This document shows positions 22,301-35,079 of a stretch of 64,000 nt of DNA, piece after piece. The notes under the pieces were generated by a model. That model was given only the letters and a program-made list of their open reading frames with translations. It searched no databases and was not told where the DNA came from. Source of the stretch: Nissolia schottii (taxonomy: Eukaryota; Streptophyta; Magnoliopsida; Fabales; Fabaceae); contig QANU01101648.1 of assembly GCA_003254905.1 (NCBI GenBank), positions 3,202 to 67,201 on the forward strand. Direction: 5' to 3'. The stretch's first letter is position 1. The number at the start of each line of letters is the position of its first letter. A program made the position numbers and the translations under genes.

Positions 22301-23383
22301 TCCATTGCTGCCATCAAGGATTGGCACTTTCTGCAATTGGACATCAATAATGCCTTCCTCAATGGTGATCTTGAAGAGGAGGTATATATGCAAAATCCCT
22401 TAGGCTATCACAAGGAGGGGGAACACCTTATATGTAGACTCAAGAAGTCCATCTATGGCCTAAGGCAGGCATCTCGGCAGTGGTTCCATAAATTTTCTTC
22501 CTCTTTACTAGCTAATGGATTTGTTTAATCCAAAAATGATTACTCCTTGTTTACTCAAGGTTCTGCTGATTCACTGGTGATTTTATTAGTATATGTGGAT
22601 GATATAATTGTCGCTGGTGCATCCAAGGAGAGGATAATTCAGGTCCAACAACAACTTGAGTCCTTGTTCAAGCTGAAGGTGCTCGGTGGCCTCAAGTATT
22701 TTCTGGGTTTGGAAATAGCCAAGTACCCGGCTGGGATACTCCTTTCTCAGCATAAGTATACTTTAAACCTGTTGGATGATACAGGGTTTTTAGAGGCAAA
22801 ACCTGAAACCTTACCTGTGGAACCAAAGCTCATCTTGTCTAGTGATGATGGGGACCCTTTAGATGATCCTTCCCAATATCGAAGGATGATTGGTAGATTG
22901 ATGTATCTTACCATATCAAGACCCGACATATGCTTTGCTGTGAACAAGCTCAGTCAGTGTCCAACCCGAAGAGCTCTCATTTGCAGGCCTTACATCATTT
23001 ACTCAGGTATTTGAAAAGGACTCCGGGGTCAGGGGATTATGTTTTCTGCCGCGTCAGAGATTAGGCTACAGGCATATGTGGATGCAGACTGGGGTGGATG
23101 CAAGGACACTAGGCGCAGCACCACGGGTTTCTATGTGTTCATAGGAGACTCGTTGGTGTCATGGCGCTCAAAGAAACAACCCATCGTCTCGAGATCTTCA
23201 GCTGAGGCCGAGTATCGAGCCATGGCAAATGTCACTAGTGAACTTGTGTGGCTCCAAAGCTTTCTCCGAGATTTTGAAATTGAGATTGGGCGAGCTTGCG
23301 TGTACTGTGATAGTCAATCAGCCATTGCTATTGCTTCCAATCCTGCATTCCATGAATGGTCCAAGCACATAGAGATAGACTGC

Positions 23384-24889
23384 TGACACACACGAAAACG
23401 TCGTTAATTTCAATGTGTGATCAAATAATAATTTATAAAGCTAAATTAACCCCAAAAACGTAGTAAGGGGGCTAACCTAGGTCGTCTCTCAAGGAAGCAA
23501 TTAGAAACAATTAAAAGTTACACTAAATTGGGAGGTTGAATTAATTGAATATAAATAAAAAGAAAGCAAAACAAAATTAAGTCAATAATAATAAAAAGTA
23601 ATATCCTGCATACGGTGTTTCTAGATCAAGGATTAATTGTCATTGGTTCCTAATTAATTATTCATAAGAGGGATGTTGTTTATTAGTTGAAATCTCTAAC
23701 TAATACGCAATTCTCCTAAGAGACTACGATCATCAATCCCCTAAGCATTTATTAATATAGGAATTAAAACTAAGATCTCAGCATTAAAAACCTATATCAA
23801 TTATGTTCCAATTGCACAACCTAATTAAATCTAATTAGTTTCCCAAAAGGTTCCCAAATCCTAAATCAATAAATCCTACAATCGTCAAGATCTATCAACC
23901 TAGAATTAACCCTAACCAATAACATGCAATCGCTATATTACTAATCAAGGGCGGAACAAATCATGAATAAACATTAAGCACAAGACCTCGAATTAATCCT
24001 AATCTAGAGTTACCGCATGCAAGATATTAAGAAACTACTCCTCCATGGGTGGAGGATAAAAACTCATAATAAATAAAAATAAGAAGAGAGTGGAAAATAA
24101 CGGAGAATTAAAATAACAAAACCTGAATTAGAGAATGGAAGGAATTCGCAAATAGTTGGGAGCTTGCGTTGTCAATGCGAGCGCTCCAACAATCTTTGAA
24201 TAACTAAGAACTAAGCACTACTAACATAAACCTAAAGTGCCATAAAATAAAAGAGAAAAGTGCAGAAAATAAAAGTGGAGGTTGAGTCTGAAGTTCTCTT
24301 CAAGTTGTTGAGAGAGGATATTTATTTGTAGAGGATTGGCTAAAAGTGGAAGTAATTCTCGCACTTTTGCACAGCAGTCAGTAAAATCGCGATAACTTTG
24401 GCTACCGATATCGGATTGAGGTGATTCAAATCTCCAATTAAAGCTAAGAGATAGATCTACAATTTTGTAGTTGAGGTCAAATCGAGATTCAATCTCCATC
24501 TTGGCGCAAAATCCGTGGCAAAGTCAGCATTAAAAATCCTCAGCAAATCTTTGACCAAATCTTTTTGAATTTGAATTTAATCTTGAATTTATTGGTCTCA
24601 ATCTTCTCTTCAAATCTTTGAAATTTATATCTTATCAAATCTCCTTCAAATCCTCAATGATCCTCTTGATAATTTATTTTCTGCAATTAAAATAAAAAAC
24701 TAAAAAAGAACAAAAGAAGTCTACACATTAAATTCTAGGATAAAATAATACTTAAAATTGCATTTTTCTCAATTTCTCACAAAAGAGGATAATGTGCAAA
24801 ACATATTAATTAAGCATTAAAATTACACATTTTTAGTATACAATGTTCAATTATAGAATAATAAAATAGGGTACAAAATACACCTATCA
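23384..24889 (-). mobile_element. Solo LTR nested in the copia RNase H
   Basis: 1506 bp with TG...CA ends (TGACACACACG to ACACCTATCA) and the target duplication ACTGC at 23379-23383 and 24890-24894. On the minus strand it begins TGATAGGTGTATTTT, and it shares an internal block (24385-24480) with the LTR at 14181, so it is a diverged member of the TGATAAGTGC family. It lacks the CGCTSAGCG motifs. It interrupts the copia RNase H region after HIEIDC. Confidence 0.88.
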
Positions 24890-25060
24890 ACTGCCATTTC
24901 ACACGGGAAAAGGTGAATGAAGGCGCCATAACTCTCATCCATGTCAAGTCCAAGGATCAAGTGGCCGATCTCTTGACAAAGGCAATTCCACGACCATTGT
25001 TTGAACAATTAGTCTCCAAGTTAGGAATATTTAATATATATTCTCCAACTTGAGGGGGAG

Positions 25061-25329
25061 TATTAGAGTAATGAGTTATTTCATTAGCTATTTAACTAGC
25101 CTAGCTTAGCTTACTTGTTGATCAAGCTTATTTGTTAGTTAGTTATTTTTCGGTTTCTCTTTCCATAACAGAATCGTTTTTTGTTAGTTGCTGTTGCTGT
25201 CAATTCAGCATATATATAAACCATGGGTTGCTTGCTGTGCAATCCAACCTATTCACTTCTCAATTTCTCACTTGCTTTCCTCTCTTCTTTCTCTCATCTT
25301 CCTTTCATCTCTCGAGCATCCGAGACTCA
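25061..25329 (+). mobile_element. 3' LTR of the copia element
   Basis: Follows the purine tract TGAGGGGGAG. Starts TATTAGAGTAATGAG and ends GAGACTCA. A TATA-like CATATATATAAACC is near 25208. The matching 5' LTR is not present. Confidence 0.75.
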
Positions 25330-25392
25330 ATAATGTGTTCACGATCGTTTTTCTATGATGAAATGTCTTTTTCCCCTCCACCTCAGTGTAGT
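25330..25392 (+). other. Fragment of array 3' flank
   Basis: About 60 bp (TGTTCACGATCGTTTTTC and following) identical in kind to 17985-18043. It ends in the same GTAGT site as E3. It shows that the copia element had inserted into a 3' flank of another array unit. Confidence 0.75.
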
Positions 25393-26583
25393 TACAACAT
25401 CCTAACGAACTGCCTATGCTCGAGTCATATGCAACGCTCACTAGGTTGTTGATCCATTTGGTGGGGTTACTTATAGCCCTTTGTTACGTTTCGAAAATAC
25501 CATATTACGGTTAAATACGGACAATAATTTTTTCAAAACTTATCTAATTGTCACATATATATGCAAAGTATGAGCCGCGCGTGAATCAAGGCATATAATA
25601 CAAACGGTAGAGCATAAGCTTGTTGGGCGAAGCATCCATAGTGTAAGCAGTGATAATAAACAAGTACGTGGTCCATCACACTTAGTTACAATAACAGCAA
25701 AGTAGTTTACTAATATACATACAGAGATCATACATATACCAATACATAGCAAAATGCCAACATGGCCTAAAATGTATCTAGCTAGCTCTAGGGTCTACTA
25801 TGCCGCTGGTCCGTCCCTGGCTCTTCACGGCTCCATGGGTGGCTCCTCATACGGCTCCTCATAGCCTTCGTACTCTTCGCCTGCTCCTGGAAGCATAAGC
25901 GAGTGGGGGTGAGAACGTTGGTCCTTAGTGGGCCATCTCAGCGTCGGGGTAATTCAATTACTCACTTATGAACCAGGCCACTCAGGAGATCTCTATGTTT
26001 ACATGCATACTATTGTCTTACTAATTTTGTCTCGCCTAAGGTCCTGAATGGCTTTATCTAAAATTACTAGTTGACTGGGGAATCTAATCTTCATTACTAA
26101 GTCCTAGTGCTTATTACCTTTTCCGTATACATACATAGCCGTCTTGAGCGTTCTCTTGACGGTTCTTACCACATACATGCTTACATACATAATGACATAC
26201 ATGCACTTTCTCATTCATCACATCATTGCATCTATACACCTTTTATACTTTATGCTTGCGGGACTTGGGGATCTCTTACGCATACCGGCTTACCCGGGTT
26301 AGCGTCCTTCTTCTCCTTTATTTATTCTTTTAGGTATGACGTCAACCTCTCTTTCATCACTTATTGCTTCGATGAGCAATCTTTACTTTACTTTACATTT
26401 CTTTGTGCCATTAACCTCTGCAAACCAATCCACCATTTTGGGATTAATCCGTTAACCAATTCCACCCTTTTGGGATTGGCAAGGTAACACATTGGCCACT
26501 CCACCATTTTGGGACTGGCGAGGGGCGTGTCAGATAGACTTTGCCAAGAGAGGGCTTCCTAGGACATAACTAAATACTCATTC

Positions 26584-29021
26584 TGCAACACCCTAGCTAA
26601 CTGCCCATGCTCGAGCCATGTGCAATGCTCGCTAGGTTGTTGATCCATTGGTGGGGTATCTGTAGCCCTTGATCTTTTCGAAAATATGGTTACAGCAAAA
26701 TACGGACCATAATTTTTTTGAATTTAGCTGATCATCGCATATGTATACAAATTATGAGCCGTGCGTGAATATGAACATATATATATATATATATTACAAC
26801 CGGTAGAGCATAAGCTTATGGGACAAGGTCTCCGCGTCTAGACAGTTTATAATAACAGGTACATGGTCCATTACACATAGTTGCAACAGTAATATAATAG
26901 AGTAGTCTACAAACAACCATCATACATATACAGGTACGAAATAGGTATCCCAAAATAAGGCAAAGTTGTCAAGTCCCCGAACGGAATCCTCTGTCCGTTC
27001 AGTCTTCACCTTTTCACAGCTCGGTGGATGGCTCTTATTGGTACTCCTCGTAACCCGTGTAATCCTCGTTTGCCCCTGGAAGTATAAGGGAGTGGGGGTG
27101 AGAACTTACGTCCTCAGTGGTTGGTCCTAGCATTGGGGTACGTTGTTTCTTTCTCTTTTATGAACTAGGCCGCTCAGGTGTTTCTAGGTGAAAACATGCA
27201 TACTAGCATCCTACTGATTATTATCTAGCCTAAGGTCCTGAACGACTTTATCTAAGATTATCTAGGTGACTGGGGAGCTAATCTTTCTTACTAAAGTTGC
27301 GTGTTTATGAACTCTGCATATTCATTATCATTAGGCCAATCGTCTTGGGTCGATCCCTTGACGTTGCATATTACACAAACAACCATAAATGAATATTAAT
27401 GCACATTCAAACATTCGATCAATTATAAATACATAGCTAAATAGTGTATGGGGGAATTAGGGGTCTCTTACGCGTACCGGCTTGCCGGGTTAGCTCTTTA
27501 TCTCCTTACGCGTACCGGCTTGCCGGGTTAGCGCTTTTCCTCTACTTCCTCCTTTTTCTATCCATCCTTCACCTTCCCGTGTCATTAACCTCTTCGAACC
27601 AATCCACCCTTGGGCGACTGACTCGTTAACCAATCCAAACTTGTAAGGATGGCAAGGTAACACGTCAACCAATTCACTTGTGAACTGGTGAGGGGCTTGT
27701 CGGTAAGACTTTGCCAAGAGAGGGCTTTCTAACATATAACTATATAAATGTTTCCCTAAGTTCCATTATTATCTTTATACATCAAGTGATTAACCTCTAA
27801 TTCTCTAGGGTTGCTCTACTACCTATGCAAAACCCATTCCTCATGATGCATGCCTTACTATACAAAAATAGACTACTAGGTACTCATTGGATCCCTTGGA
27901 ACCACTACAGTCTCAAGTCTGCCAGGTTTCATTCGAATACTTAGAGGGGCATTCGAATGAAATCCCTCAAAGTTCTTTCATTCGATTGGAATAGGTTTCA
28001 TTCAACTAAATTCCCTCGGCATTCTTTCATTCGAATACTAGGGGATTCATTTGATTGAATTCCTGAAAATTTGCCTTTATTCAACTGCGGTGGAATTCAT
28101 TCGAAGGAAAAGCTCGTTTTGGCTTTCATTCGACTGAATTCCCTGCGTATTCGAATGAATGCCTAAAAAATCGCCTCCCCGAGACTCCAGTTCTCATTTT
28201 CCACTGTTCCTAGGGTTCCAAGTAGTACAGTTATGCGTTTCATTTCTCAATATTTCACAAAACCCTTTTAAACCAATATCCCCCCAAAATACTATTAATC
28301 AGATCTACAGTCAGATACACAGATATGCACATATACAGTTAAAAATTAAACCACATAGACAGTGGGCTTAGGATTACCCACTTCCTATTTGCGTTCCGGT
28401 CCAAGATCCGTGATGAGGGAACTGTCCTCGTCACTTGGGTATATTCCTCCTATTTTTCCTAAGCTCAATAACGGAACCGCGATGTGTTGGCACGACACTG
28501 ACAGCGTAACTTTTCTAAGTAATTTCTCGGTTCCTTCCATCTGAAGGAAATCCTGGGGTCCCTTTTATAAGCAAGGGACGCCCCCTGCTTTCCCTTTTCT
28601 TTTTCTTTTTATTTTAATTTATGAAAATCTAATATTATATTATTATTTTATAAAAATGTCTAACTGATTATTTTTCGCGCGCGTACGGATATCTTAAAAA
28701 TATCCCGAACACGTCTCCGCGATCTACCAATTCCCCTTGCCCTAGTGGCATGTCAGATTAGGGTATTCGGGAACCCCTCTCCTCTGGGAGTATGCTTTAC
28801 GAATACCTTTGGGCCCTGACGGGGTTTCCGATTTGGGTAGAAATTGGCACGGACCTCGCGGCATCCTGCAAGACCACGAAACATTTATTTAGGCTGACAT
28901 CAGGCAGCAATTAATGTTCCAAATAATTTTCTCAGCCTCAATAACTGTCCCTAACATGCCGTAATTATCCAAAATTAAAATTTGAGCGAAATTCTCGTAA
29001 GGAAAAGGTCGGGATGTTACA
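26584..29021 (-). mobile_element. Solo LTR E5 (2.4 kb), nested in E4
   Basis: Starts TGCAACACCCTAGC, ends CGGGATGTTACA, with CATTC duplicated at 26579-26583 and 29022-29026. It carries two ACCGGCTTGCCGGGTTAGC hairpin units (27475-27530), the palindrome array (about 27925-28165), the conserved GTGGGCTTAGGATTACCCAC block at 28362 and a minus-strand TATA (TTATAAAAGGG near 28566). No internal region, so a solo LTR. Confidence 0.88.
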
Positions 29022-29091
29022 CATTCCCTACGTTCCATTATGATCTTTAGAGATTAGGCGATTGACCTTTAATTCTCTAGGGTTGCCCTAA

Positions 29092-31031
29092 CACCTACAC
29101 AACCCATTCCTCATGATGCATGCTTTGATACATAATAATGGACCTATCTTTACTCATTGGATCCCTTGGAACCACAACAGTCTCAAGTCTTTCAGGTTTC
29201 ATTCGAATGGCTCATGGAGTATTCGAATGAAGTCCTGAGAGTTCTTTCATTCGACTGGAAAGGGGTTTCATTCGATTAAAAGCCATCAGAATCCTCCCAG
29301 TCAAATCCTGTTGGAATTCAATCGAATGAAATCCAAAATTTTCTTTTATTCAACTGAAATGGGAATTCAATCGATTGGAAGCTGAACTTTGGCTTTCCTT
29401 CGATTGAATTCCTCACCATTCGATTGAAAGCTCTAAAAATCACCTCCCCGAGACTTCAGTTCTCATTTTCCACTATTCCTAGGGTTCCAATCAGAACAGT
29501 TATGCATTTCATTTATCAAAATTTCCCAAAAACCCTTTTTTCCCAGAAACTCCCAAAATTTCTACTTAACATTTTCATAGTCAAATACACCGACCAGTAC
29601 ATATACAGTTATAACAATTAACCACATAGACAGTGGGCTTAGAGTTACCCACTTCCTCTGTGCGTTCTGGTCATTTGTCCGTGATGAGGGAATTATCCTC
29701 GTCACTTTGGTGTGCTTTCCTTAATTTTCCTAGGCTCGGTAGCGTATCCGCGATGTGCTGGAACGACACCGGAAGAGTAGCTTTTCTAACTTTTCTTTTT
29801 TCCTTTTGGCTGTTACGTGGGGGGCCTTTTATAGGCAGGCCATTCGGCCCCCCTGTTCTTCTCTTTTTCTTTTTACTTTTTNNNNNNNNNNNNNNNNNNN
29901 NNNNNNNNNNNNNNNNNNNNNNNNNNNNNNNNNNNNNNNNNNNNNNNNNNNNNNNNNNNNNNNNNNNNNNNNNNNNNNNNNNNNNNNNNNNNNNNNNNNN
30001 NNNNNNNNNNNNNNNNNNNNNNNNNNNNNNNNNNNNNNNNNNNNNNNNNNNNNNNNNNNNNNNNNNNNNNNNNNNNNNNNNNNNNNNNNNNNNNNNNNNN
30101 NNNNNNNNNNNNNNNNNNNNNNNNNNNNNNNNNNNNNNNNNNNNNNNNNNNNNNNNNNNNNNNNNNNNNNNNNNNNNNNNNNNNNNNNNNNNNNNNNNNN
30201 NNNNNNNNNNNNNNNNNNNNNNNNNNNNNNNNNNNNNNNNNCACCTACACAACCCATTCCTCATGATGCATGCTTTGATACATAATAATGGACCTATCTT
30301 TACTCATTGGATCCCTTGGAACCACTAAAGTCTCAAGTCTTTCAGGTTTCATTCGAATGGCTCATGGAGTATTTGAATGAAGTCTTGAGAGTTCTTTCAT
30401 TCGATTGGAAAGGGGTTTCATTCGATTAAAAGCCATCAGAATCCTCCCAGTCAAATCCTGTTGGAATTCAATCGAATGAAATCCAGAATTTTCTTTTATT
30501 CAACTGAAATGGGAATTCAATCGATTGGAAGCTGAACTTTGGCTTTCCTTCGATTGAATTCCTCACCATTCGATTGAAAGCTCTAAAAATCACCTCCCCG
30601 AGACTTCAGTTCTCATTTTCCACTGTTCCTAGGGTTCCAATTAGTACAGTTATGCATTTCATTTATCAAAATTTCCCAAAAACCCTTTTTTCCCAGAAAC
30701 TCCCAAAATTTCTACTTAACATTTTCATAGTCAAATATACCAAACAGTACATATACAGTTATAACAATTAACCACATAGACAGTGGGCTTAGAGTTACCC
30801 ACTTCCTATGTGCGTTCTGGTCAGTTGTCCGTTATGAGGGAATTATCCTCGTCACTTTGGTGTGCTTTCCTTAATTTTCCTCGGCTCGGTAGCGTATCCG
30901 CAATGTGCTGGAACGACACCGGAAGAGTAGCTTTTCTAACTTTTCTTTTTTCCTTTTGGCTGTTACGTGGGGGGCCTTTTATAGGCAGGCCATTCGGCCC
31001 CCCTGTTCTTCTCTTTTTCTTTTTACTTTTT
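29092..31031. repeat. Direct 790-bp duplication around a gap
   Basis: 29092-29881 and 30242-31031 are nearly identical (a handful of differences by eye) and lie on the two sides of a 360-base gap. Both are the same part of LTR E4. It could be a real tandem duplication or two haplotypes placed side by side by the assembler; the position at a gap favours the second. Confidence 0.85.
29882..30241. other. Assembly gap (360 N)
   Basis: Unsequenced bases between the two near-identical halves of LTR E4. Confidence 1.
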
Positions 31032-31273
31032 CTTTTCTTTTCCATATGTATATATATATATTATTATTATTTATTATTTATTAATTCCACATTATTATAT
31101 CGGCATGCTATTGGAACGTCGCGTGCACACGGACATCAAAAAAATGGTCCGAGCACATATCCGCGACCTACTAAATTTCTCGGTCAGCATAATCGCCTTG
31201 TAAATTCTTTTAATTAAGCAAGAAAATTAGGGTTCAAGCGAAATTCTCCCAAGGGAAAGTTTTGGATATTACA

Positions 31274-32638
31274 GTAGTCACCAGTATTCGATTTGGCATA
31301 GGCAATTTTTATTGCTTGTCTACCCTAAGACAGACTCTAGTATTGTTGTTCCACAATGCAATTATTGTTTCTTCTCTGCTCACTTGAAATCTCTGATGCT
31401 TCCCAATATGCATGATATCTTTGTTGCCTTTCCACCCCTGTCCAACCTTTGTTTAACCGTAGCATTCTTAAATCGTATTAAGATATAGCTAGGTGGAGTG
31501 TGAATTAAAATCTACAATTATTGATAACAATTTAGTGCTACTATTGTTTTGTAGAATAATTTAAAACAATTATGATTGGAATTAGGATATATTTATTCTA
31601 GGCTTTAAATACAAGCATATATTTGCTACGACTTAGAATCTAGATCAGTCTAATCTTCCAACTATATAAGGAATATAAGTCAATCCTTGTGTCCACTTTC
31701 TAGTGTCTCTCATAATTTTAATAATCATGGACTTTGTGATGTAAGAAAGAATGGTACTATTTTCAATCGCCGGAAAATGATATGACTTTTTCATTTTTAA
31801 AGTTTTGTCTTATACTTATCCTTTCAGAAGTAAAATTGGTGGCAAATACTTATCTATTCATTTAATTCATAAATAGGCAAGATTCTTATTTTATTTTTGA
31901 ATATTTATATTATTGAATTTGATAAGAAATATCTTTTTCTTTATTTTTTAAACATGATATTAATAATCATAATGTTAAGTAACACGAACAAGCATTTTAT
32001 GAATGAAACTCAACCCAAAGCTTCTCAAAAGTTGGCACTCCACCCTTTGAGGTTTGTGTAAATGACACTCAACTTTCGTCACATGTCTCTTCACCTCACA
32101 TGTCTCTTAATAGAAAACATTTGTCACTATTAAACTTTCGGATATCTGGCAGACATGATATATGTGAAGGTAATATTGATGGATGGCTAACAAAAGGACT
32201 ATTAGTAAACATTGAAATTGAGAGACAAAACACAATTGATTCATTTACCGACAGATAACTGGGTTTATAGAATTTCTGGATAATTGGTATAAAAATATTC
32301 TTGACGAGTATACTAAATAAATGCTAGTGAAAATAAATAGGAGTCACATGTTTGTCTCCATTGTATCTTTATTTAAACTTATATTTAAAAAGCAATTGTA
32401 TTGTTTTTTATTGGTGACATTTTTCTACGTATTTGTTAAAGTTGGCAAAATAAATTTATTTTAAGTTTTAATGCAACTTATTAAAAAATTTAACAAGAGA
32501 AGATAAGGTATTCCTTGACAATCTCCAATAGTTACAAATTGCATTCATCACAATCTTTGATGGTGGTAACTTTACAACATAACTCATGCAAGCATATAAC
32601 GAATGCATTAGTTTTTTATTAATTAAATAGAAAACTGT
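31274..32638 (+). other. 3' flank of a B-type unit joined to 5' flank of unit C
   Basis: 31274-31860 continues the array 3' flank after the LTR. About 31860-32166 is the unit junction, which is missing between A and B. From 32167 (TATTGATGGATGGC) it matches the 5' flank of B and D up to 32638, where a deletion removes the promoter and start of copy C. Confidence 0.75.
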
Positions 32639-32929
32639 CATGAGTTAGCACCTAAACCGCATGAACGATACGATTCCGTGTTGGAGAAGTGCATCATTTC
32701 TCAAACCCAAAAATGTTTAAAACAAATGTCAAATGACAAATCATGTGAGAAAGAAGATTTGTGTACTGAATGTGATAAGCAACTAATTCAAATAATCAAT
32801 GTGTGCAACAAGTTGTCAAATACTCGTTTTGACCAGGACCTAAACCTAGGCAATGTGACATTAGACTGGCGATATTGGGGACGTCGAGGAGGAATGTTTG
32901 GTCTTTGGGTACCCGATAGTAAATCATAG
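32639..32929 (+). pseudogene. Secreted six-cysteine protein, copy C, 5' truncated
   Basis: Retains codons 44-139 of the family in frame, including all six cysteines and the WGRRGG tail. The signal peptide, start codon, TATA box and about 150 bp of promoter are gone: upstream flank (AAAACTGT) joins directly to codon 44, sharing CA at the junction, which looks like a simple deletion repaired through 2-bp microhomology. The frame is still open and only differs from B at residues 64 (Ser) and 109 (Gln), so the deletion is recent. No ATG precedes the cysteine region. I expect no secreted product. Confidence 0.9.
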
Positions 32930-33378
32930 TTTAGAACTAATGATTTGTATTGTCATAAATAAATAATATATTTTCAAATATCTTTATTTTATGGTATTTG
33001 ATTCGTGTCAAATTTAAATTGAATTTGACTTGTGAATTATTATTTTGTCCATATAACTAAGTGTTTCTTCCTAGTTAATTAGAATCTAGGTGTTTTGCTT
33101 GGACTTTCGCTCTTAGTAATAGAAATAATAATTGACAAAGCTAATTTACTTCAAAATCTCGGTTAGTGTAAGAAAAGTTGTTAGACGGGTTAATTCATCG
33201 ATATGTCATCCGCCAAGAGAATCGTATGTTTCTAATTCTTTCCCCAAGAAACTATGACGCCTTGTCAATGTCGAATCTCATAATTTATTACGTTATAATC
33301 TTTTTTTTCGATTTTTAGTGCCATAAAATAAACATTGAAATAGTGAAATGTGGAAGACAAGAAAGGGGTGGTATATAC
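32930..33378 (+). other. 3' flank of unit C, first part
   Basis: Same sequence as the start of the A and B flanks, with AATAAA shortly after the stop. It ends in TATAC (33374-33378), the target duplication of the chromovirus. Confidence 0.8.
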
Positions 33379-33950
33379 TGTAACGTGTATATTTATAGAA
33401 TTAACTACAGCAAGTACTCAGGCAGAATTCACAATTTCCAAGAGTATAAGAACAGGTTCAATGAACAGCAGCAGTAGTAACTAAGAACAAGGAAAAAACT
33501 TAAAAGACTTATAATGAAAGTCAATCACTACGCGAGCACAGGAAGAACCCGATTCCGATCACCGACGTCGGCAGCCTCCCCAACGAGCTCACCCGAGGGG
33601 GATAAAGGACTGCCGACTTAGGTTGCACTCGAGCTGAACTGAGACTGAGATGAACTCACCTACAAGAGAAGTACCGTGAGCAGAGGAGATGATGAGCAGA
33701 TAATATTCAGCAGAGAGAAGGAAGAACAATCACCTTACTCATAATCCCCCCCAATTGGCAGTCATTCCATTTAATATTCGGCCTCCTAGCTCTCCCACTC
33801 TTCCTCACGTGTCCCTGTGTAGTGGCTGCTCCTTCCACTAATTGTTTGTTGCCTGCACATTCTGTTATGCCAATATTTCTGTTCCCCGATTTGCTCCCTT
33901 CTGTTATGCCTTTTTCTTTATTTCCCCCTTTACCCTTTATGCTTGTTACA
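33379..33950 (-). mobile_element. 3' LTR of the chromovirus
   Basis: Downstream LTR on the element's strand. It overlaps the end of the pol reading region. TG...CA ends and near identity with 38393-38963. Confidence 0.93.
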
Positions 33951-35050
33951 ATACCCCCTTCTTTGAAAACAACCTTGTCCTCAAGGTTGAAGTATGGGTA
34001 AGCTTGCTGGAAGGCATCCAAATTCTCCCAAGTTGCTTCAGATTCAGGTAATGTTTCCCATTGGACCAGCAGTTGATGCACTGCACTGGAACCTTGCATA
34101 ATTTCCCTTTGTTGCAGAATTTGCTGGGGCTGTAACAGGGGGCCTGTTTCAGTTGTTTGTAAAGGCAGGGGTATGTAAGGTTGGTTGCAGGGACCATGAA
34201 GCTTCTTAAGTTGAGAAACATGAAAAACATTGTGTATCTTGGCTGTGGGGGGCAGCTCCACCTCATAGGCAACCTTGCCAATCCTTGCTATTATAGGAAA
34301 TGGCCCAAAGTATTTCATGCCAAGCTTCTGATGTTTGCGCAGGGCTACCGAGTGTTGCCGATATGGTTGCAACTTAACCAGTACTCGGTCCCCTATATCC
34401 AGGTCAACCTCTCTTCTGTTGGTGTCAGCTTTCTGTTTCATGTAGGCTTGGGCTTTCTGCAATGTTGCTCTGAGTTGCTTTATTAGTCTATCCCTTTCCA
34501 GGAGCATGTCTTGTAGTTGCACCGGATCAGATTGCTGCAGTTCATACTTGAGAATTTTAGGAGGCTCTCTCCCATACAAGGCCTGAAATGGGGTCATAGC
34601 AATGCTGCTATGGTAACTTGTGTTGTACCAGAATTCAGCCCACGATAGGAGTTTGTACTACTGCTTAGGGTTGTGAAAAGAATAGCACCGTAGATACATT
34701 TCCAGTGATTTATTCAAGTTCTCTGTTTGTCCATTCGTTTGAGGATGGTATGATGTGCTTCTTTTAAGCTTGGTGCCTTGCAATAGGAACAACCTTTGCC
34801 AAAAATGGCTCATGAAAATTTTGTCCCTATCAGTGACAATGGACTGCGGCATCCCATGGAGTTTAACTACATTGTTCAAGAAGGATTCAGCTACTGAACT
34901 GCTGTTGTAGTCTCGCTTAAGGGCAATAAAATGTGCATATTTGGTTAATCTATCAACAACCAGCAAAATAGCTGAATAACCATGCGATACAGGTAACCCC
35001 ATGATAAAATCCATACAAATATCCTCCCAAACTTGAGTTGGAATAGGCAA
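33951..35050 (-). pseudogene. Chromovirus integrase and chromodomain region
   Basis: The integrase core is recognisable from WEDICMDFIMGLP, VDRLTKYAHF, IVTDRDKIF and the YHPQTNGQTE motif. The C-terminal part has GDRVLVKLQPYRQ, YFGPFPI and then a chromodomain (VQWETLPESEATWEN, about 34020-34060), which in this group is thought to steer insertion by binding chromatin marks. Fossil; part of a broken element. Confidence 0.9.
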
Positions 35051-35079
35051 GGGTTACGGTAAACCTGCTGGAAGTGAAT

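Larger units (their letters stand above)
19350..25329 (+). mobile_element. Ty1/copia element, lacking its 5' LTR
   Basis: Parts in order: gag (from ATG 19379; Retrotran_gag-type start, LVSQPLNGDNFHYWHRSM), a zinc knuckle near 20120 (CGVLGHTKAQC), protease near 20470 (LDSGATSHIT), integrase (IVDDSTRFTW near 21117; QQNSVVERKHQ), RT (KARLVAKGYTQ; YVDDIIVAG near 22594), RNase H (ADWGG, SRSSAEAEYRA near 23190, continuing after a nested LTR) and a 3' LTR at 25061-25329 preceded by TTGAGGGGGAG. The copy is broken, with about four breaks plus the missing left end and the LTR inserted at 23384-24889. Element order PR-INT-RT-RH marks it as Ty1/copia. Confidence 0.9.
25393..31273 (-). mobile_element. 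LTR E4, split by E5 and by a gap
   Basis: Begins TACAACATCC (altered TG end) after GTAGT at 25388-25392 and ends GGATATTACA before GTAGT at 31274-31278. It is the same insertion site as E3 and E6. Its parts are 25393-26583, then nested E5, then 29022 to 31273 with a gap. TATA on the minus strand (CCTATAAAAGGCC) lies near 29835 and again near 30985, because about 790 bp occur twice around the gap. Confidence 0.8.
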
